From NCBI GenBank assembly GCA_903859795.1, contig CAIOOC010000031.1, forward strand, positions 1 to 7,182: 7,182 nt of DNA. The letters are read 5' to 3'. Positions 5,131 to 7,182 of the stretch are shown here, piece by piece. The notes beneath the pieces are model-generated. The model was not told the DNA's origin, did no database searches, and was given only the letters and a program-made list of their open reading frames with translations. Each line of letters opens with the position of its first letter. Positions within the stretch are counted from its first letter, which is position 1. A program made the position numbers and the translations under genes. This DNA is from an uncultured Bacteroidia bacterium. Its GTDB lineage: Bacteria > Bacteroidota > Bacteroidia > Bacteroidales > Prolixibacteraceae.

Positions 5131-6554
5131 TGTTCTATAGCCTTCAATCCGAGTTCAGCCCCTTTTGCCAACATAAACTGGTAGGCCTCATCGTAGTTAT
5201 TACGGATCTCTCCATCAAGAATGGCCTCCTTTATCGCAGATTTAATGATCCCTATCTCACGACAAGGCTGAAGATTAAAGGTTTCCATAATCAGTTCACC
5301 GGTAACAGGTGGTTGAAAGTTTCGAAGTGCATCACGTTCTTCGATATCCTTTAATTTATCGCGGACAAGCTGGAAATTGGCCAGATACTTAATTACCTTA
5401 TCAGGGTTTTTGGAGGTGATGTCTGCTTCGCACAGGGTCATCAGGTCGTCGATATCGTCGCCTGCATCGAATAAGAGCCTTCTGACCGCCGAATCAGTTA
5501 CTTCTTCTTCAGAGAGTACAATGGGGCGCATATGGAGCGAAACCATCTTCTGGACATATTTACACTTTTCATTTAACGGAAGCTTTAACCTGTCGAACAT
5601 TCGGGGGACCATCTTCTCTCCCACAAAATTATGAGCATGAAAGGTCCATCCAAGTCGCTCATCAAAACGTTTGGTTACCGGTTTGGCGATATCATGAAGC
5701 AAAGCAGACCATCGCAACCAAAGGTTATCGGTGTTTTTGCAAATCCGATCAAGGACTTCGAGTGTGTGATAAAAATTATCTTTATGGCCGATTCCATTTA
5801 CTGTTTCCCGACCTTTAAGTTTCTGAACTTCTGGCAGAATAATTGCTAATAAACCTGTCTTTTCGAGCAGTTTAAACCCGACTGAAGGTTTTGGGGAAAG
5901 CATGATTTTATTAATCTCGTCCGAAATCCGTTCCTTCGAAACGATCTCAATACGTTTGCACTGTGTTGCTATTGCCGCAAGGGTTTTCTCCTCAATAATA
6001 AAATCAAGCTGAGTTGCAAAGCGGATTGCTCTCATCATCCGAAGCGGATCGTCGGAGAAGGTGATTTCCGGAGCAAGGGGCGTCCTGAGAATCTTGTTTT
6101 CCAGATCCATGACACCGTTAAAAGGATCCAGCAATTCTCCGAATCTGTTAATATTGACGCAAATAGCCAGTGCATTTATTGTGAAATCACGTCGCTTCTG
6201 ATCATCTTCGAGAGTTCCGTCTTCAACAATTGGTTTTCTGCTTTCCAATCTGTACGATTCCCTCCGTGCACCTACAAATTCAAAATCAATTTCATCGAAC
6301 TTAAACATTGCTGTCCCAAAATTATGGAATACGCTCACCTTTAGACCAGGGCGTAATGATGCAGCCACCTTGGTTGCCAGATCTATACCGCTCCCTACTG
6401 TCACAATATCTACATCATAGACATTGCGTTTACGACCCAGAAGTATGTCGCGGACAAAACCTCCTACAACATACGATTCAACACCTTCCTGGTCTGATAT
6501 GGTTCCGATCTGCCTGAAAACCTGATGGGTAATGTATTCTTTTAAATTTTGCAC
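5127..6554 (-). CDS. CCA tRNA nucleotidyltransferase / poly(A) polymerase-family protein with HD domain
   Basis: This 475-residue class II nucleotidyltransferase probably adds or repairs the 3' CCA end of tRNA. The N-terminal head has VVGGFVRDILLGR (29-41) and the metal-binding pair D47-V-D49, followed by IVTVGSGIDLA. RRDFTINALA (121-130), the nucleotide-selection neck and DPLRMMRAIRFA (169-180) are typical of the family. The C-terminal half carries an HD phosphohydrolase-type domain, with H263, the pair H287-D288 in LLHDIAKP, and D378 in CEADIT as likely metal ligands. That half may process 2',3'-cyclic phosphate or phosphate ends. CCA-adding and A-adding enzymes are hard to separate by sequence alone. 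Translation appears to begin at GTG (6554-6552): an in-frame stop lies four codons upstream, and no ATG occurs before the GGFVRD motif. The gene lies downstream of murF on the same strand and has its own promoter box. Confidence 0.93.
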   Translation of the reverse strand: MQNLKEYITHQVFRQIGTISDQEGVESYVVGGFVRDILLGRKRNVYDVDIVTVGSGIDLATKVAASLRPGLKVSVFHNFGTAMFKFDEIDFEFVGARRESYRLESRKPIVEDGTLEDDQKRRDFTINALAICVNINRFGELLDPFNGVMDLENKILRTPLAPEITFSDDPLRMMRAIRFATQLDFIIEEKTLAAIATQCKRIEIVSKERISDEINKIMLSPKPSVGFKLLEKTGLLAIILPEVQKLKGRETVNGIGHKDNFYHTLEVLDRICKNTDNLWLRWSALLHDIAKPVTKRFDERLGWTFHAHNFVGEKMVPRMFDRLKLPLNEKCKYVQKMVSLHMRPIVLSEEEVTDSAVRRLLFDAGDDIDDLMTLCEADITSKNPDKVIKYLANFQLVRDKLKDIEERDALRNFQPPVTGELIMETFNLQPCREIGIIKSAIKEAILDGEIRNNYDEAYQFMLAKGAELGLKAIEH

Positions 6555-6583
6555 ACAATTTATTTAAGCATTGCTAATGGCTG

Positions 6584-6591
6584 CAAAGTTA
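6584..6591 (-). promoter_or_regulatory. -7 promoter box of the tRNA nucleotidyltransferase gene
   Basis: TAACTTTG on the minus strand matches TAnnTTTG exactly and lies 29 bases before the GTG start, leaving a leader of about 24 bases. No clear TTTG -33 element is found at the expected distance. Together with the 109-base gap after murF, it suggests the gene can be transcribed separately from murF. Confidence 0.45.
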
Positions 6592-6663
6592 AGGATTTAA
6601 GCGTAATATGGGATATCTTTTGTGCAAAGAGGAAATGTCTGACAGGGTGTATTCCTTTTCCTT

Positions 6664-7182
6664 TTAAAGTTGTGCTGCTACATTCTCAAGTTTCATTCCT
6701 CTTGAACCTTTTATAAGTATCAGGTATCCTTGAGGTTCTAAAGATTCAAGGTAACCGATTAACGATTCGTTGTCCTGAAACACGTTAATTCGGCCGGAAA
6801 CCTGGCATTCTGAAAATTCCCTACCGGTGAGCAGAATGAATGACAGATCATCCATAGTTTCCAGTTTATTGACAATCTGTTGGTGTTCCTCCCTGGCTGA
6901 CTCGCCCAATTCGAACATGTCTCCGAGGATAACCCCTTTCAACGAAGCATCAAAGGTTTTGAAATTCTCAAGAGCCGCGTCCATACTAGTTGGATTAGCA
7001 TTATAGGCATCCATTAATATCTGGTTTGAACGGGTTTTAACAAATTGAGATCGGTTATTTGCGGGGATATAAGACTGAATTGCGTCGCAGATATCATGTG
7101 GAGCCACTCCGAAATAATTTCCGATGCTAACCGCAGCCATTGCATTTTCTAGATTGTATCCTCCTGCCACGTTGGTTTTAAT
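6664..7182 (-). CDS. murF: UDP-N-acetylmuramoyl-tripeptide--D-alanyl-D-alanine ligase, C-terminal part (5' end outside window)
   Basis: The open frame runs to the right edge, so the 172 visible residues are the C-terminal end of a protein that is usually about 430-460 residues. MurF is the cytoplasmic ATP-dependent ligase that adds D-Ala-D-Ala to UDP-MurNAc-tripeptide, the last soluble step of peptidoglycan precursor synthesis. Visible hallmarks, in order, are GGYNLENAMAAVSIGNYFGV, the Mur-ligase signature NNRSQ, LMDAYNANPTSMDAALENF, VILGDMFELGESAREEH and the terminal LIKGSRGMKLE. These cover the end of the central ATPase domain and the Rossmann-like C-terminal domain. A GTG at 7170 is internal and not the real start, because the frame continues upstream as IKTN in line with the family. 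No convincing terminator follows the TAA. The next gene on the same strand begins 109 bases downstream. Confidence 0.95.
   Translation of the reverse strand: MKTNVAGGYNLENAMAAVSIGNYFGVAPHDICDAIQSYIPANNRSQFVKTRSNQILMDAYNANPTSMDAALENFKTFDASLKGVILGDMFELGESAREEHQQIVNKLETMDDLSFILLTGREFSECQVSGRINVFQDNESLIGYLESLEPQGYLILIKGSRGMKLENVAAQL

Noticed and set aside
5130..6517. Several plus-strand frames opposite the tRNA nucleotidyltransferase gene
   Set aside because: All are antisense to a conserved, complete enzyme gene and show no recognisable motifs.
6592..6663. Terminator after murF
   Set aside because: The purine-rich stretch after the stop codon has no stable stem followed by T residues that I could find, so none is reported.

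Overview
The window looks like a chromosomal housekeeping segment from a member of the Bacteroidota. Three things point there: the gene content (a Nif3-family gene next to a coiled-coil C4 zinc-ribbon gene, a Tex protein, an HD-domain CCA-adding enzyme of the Bacteroidota type, and MurF), the lack of strong Shine-Dalgarno sequences, and exact matches to the Bacteroidota -7 promoter box TAnnTTTG before four of the genes. No phage, transposon, CRISPR, tRNA or rRNA gene was seen. I found no convincing new multi-gene system. The least explained part is the roughly 340-base gap before the ssb gene.

Left part, plus strand: the window opens in the last codons of a Nif3-like metal-centre protein gene (ends 122). 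It is followed by a 262-residue coiled-coil/zinc-ribbon protein (143-931) and a clear rho-independent terminator (963-989). The gap from 990 to 1331 has no supported gene. It holds imperfect GGCAGCTGGC-type repeats, two short odd-centred palindromes, and a striking AT-rich stretch (1200-1268) in which CG steps recur every 10 bases inside a large imperfect dyad. A short, tail-less single-stranded DNA-binding protein gene follows (1332-1676).

Middle: ssb converges on the minus-strand tex gene (1790-3922). The 113-base gap between them carries a 17-base-arm inverted repeat, plus a second hairpin that includes the tex stop codon. tex is divergent from a plus-strand AI-2E-family membrane protein gene (4009-5130). 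Each has its own TAnnTTTG box in the 86-base gap, and the tex box lies so close to the ATG that its mRNA would be nearly leaderless.

Right part, minus strand: the AI-2E gene overlaps tail to tail by 4 bases with a tRNA nucleotidyltransferase gene (5127-6554, GTG start). Upstream of that lies the 3' end of murF (6664 to the window edge). The genes serve core functions (tRNA maturation, cell-wall precursor synthesis, DNA binding, RNA-linked transcription or translation) and look like several independent short transcription units rather than one pathway operon.
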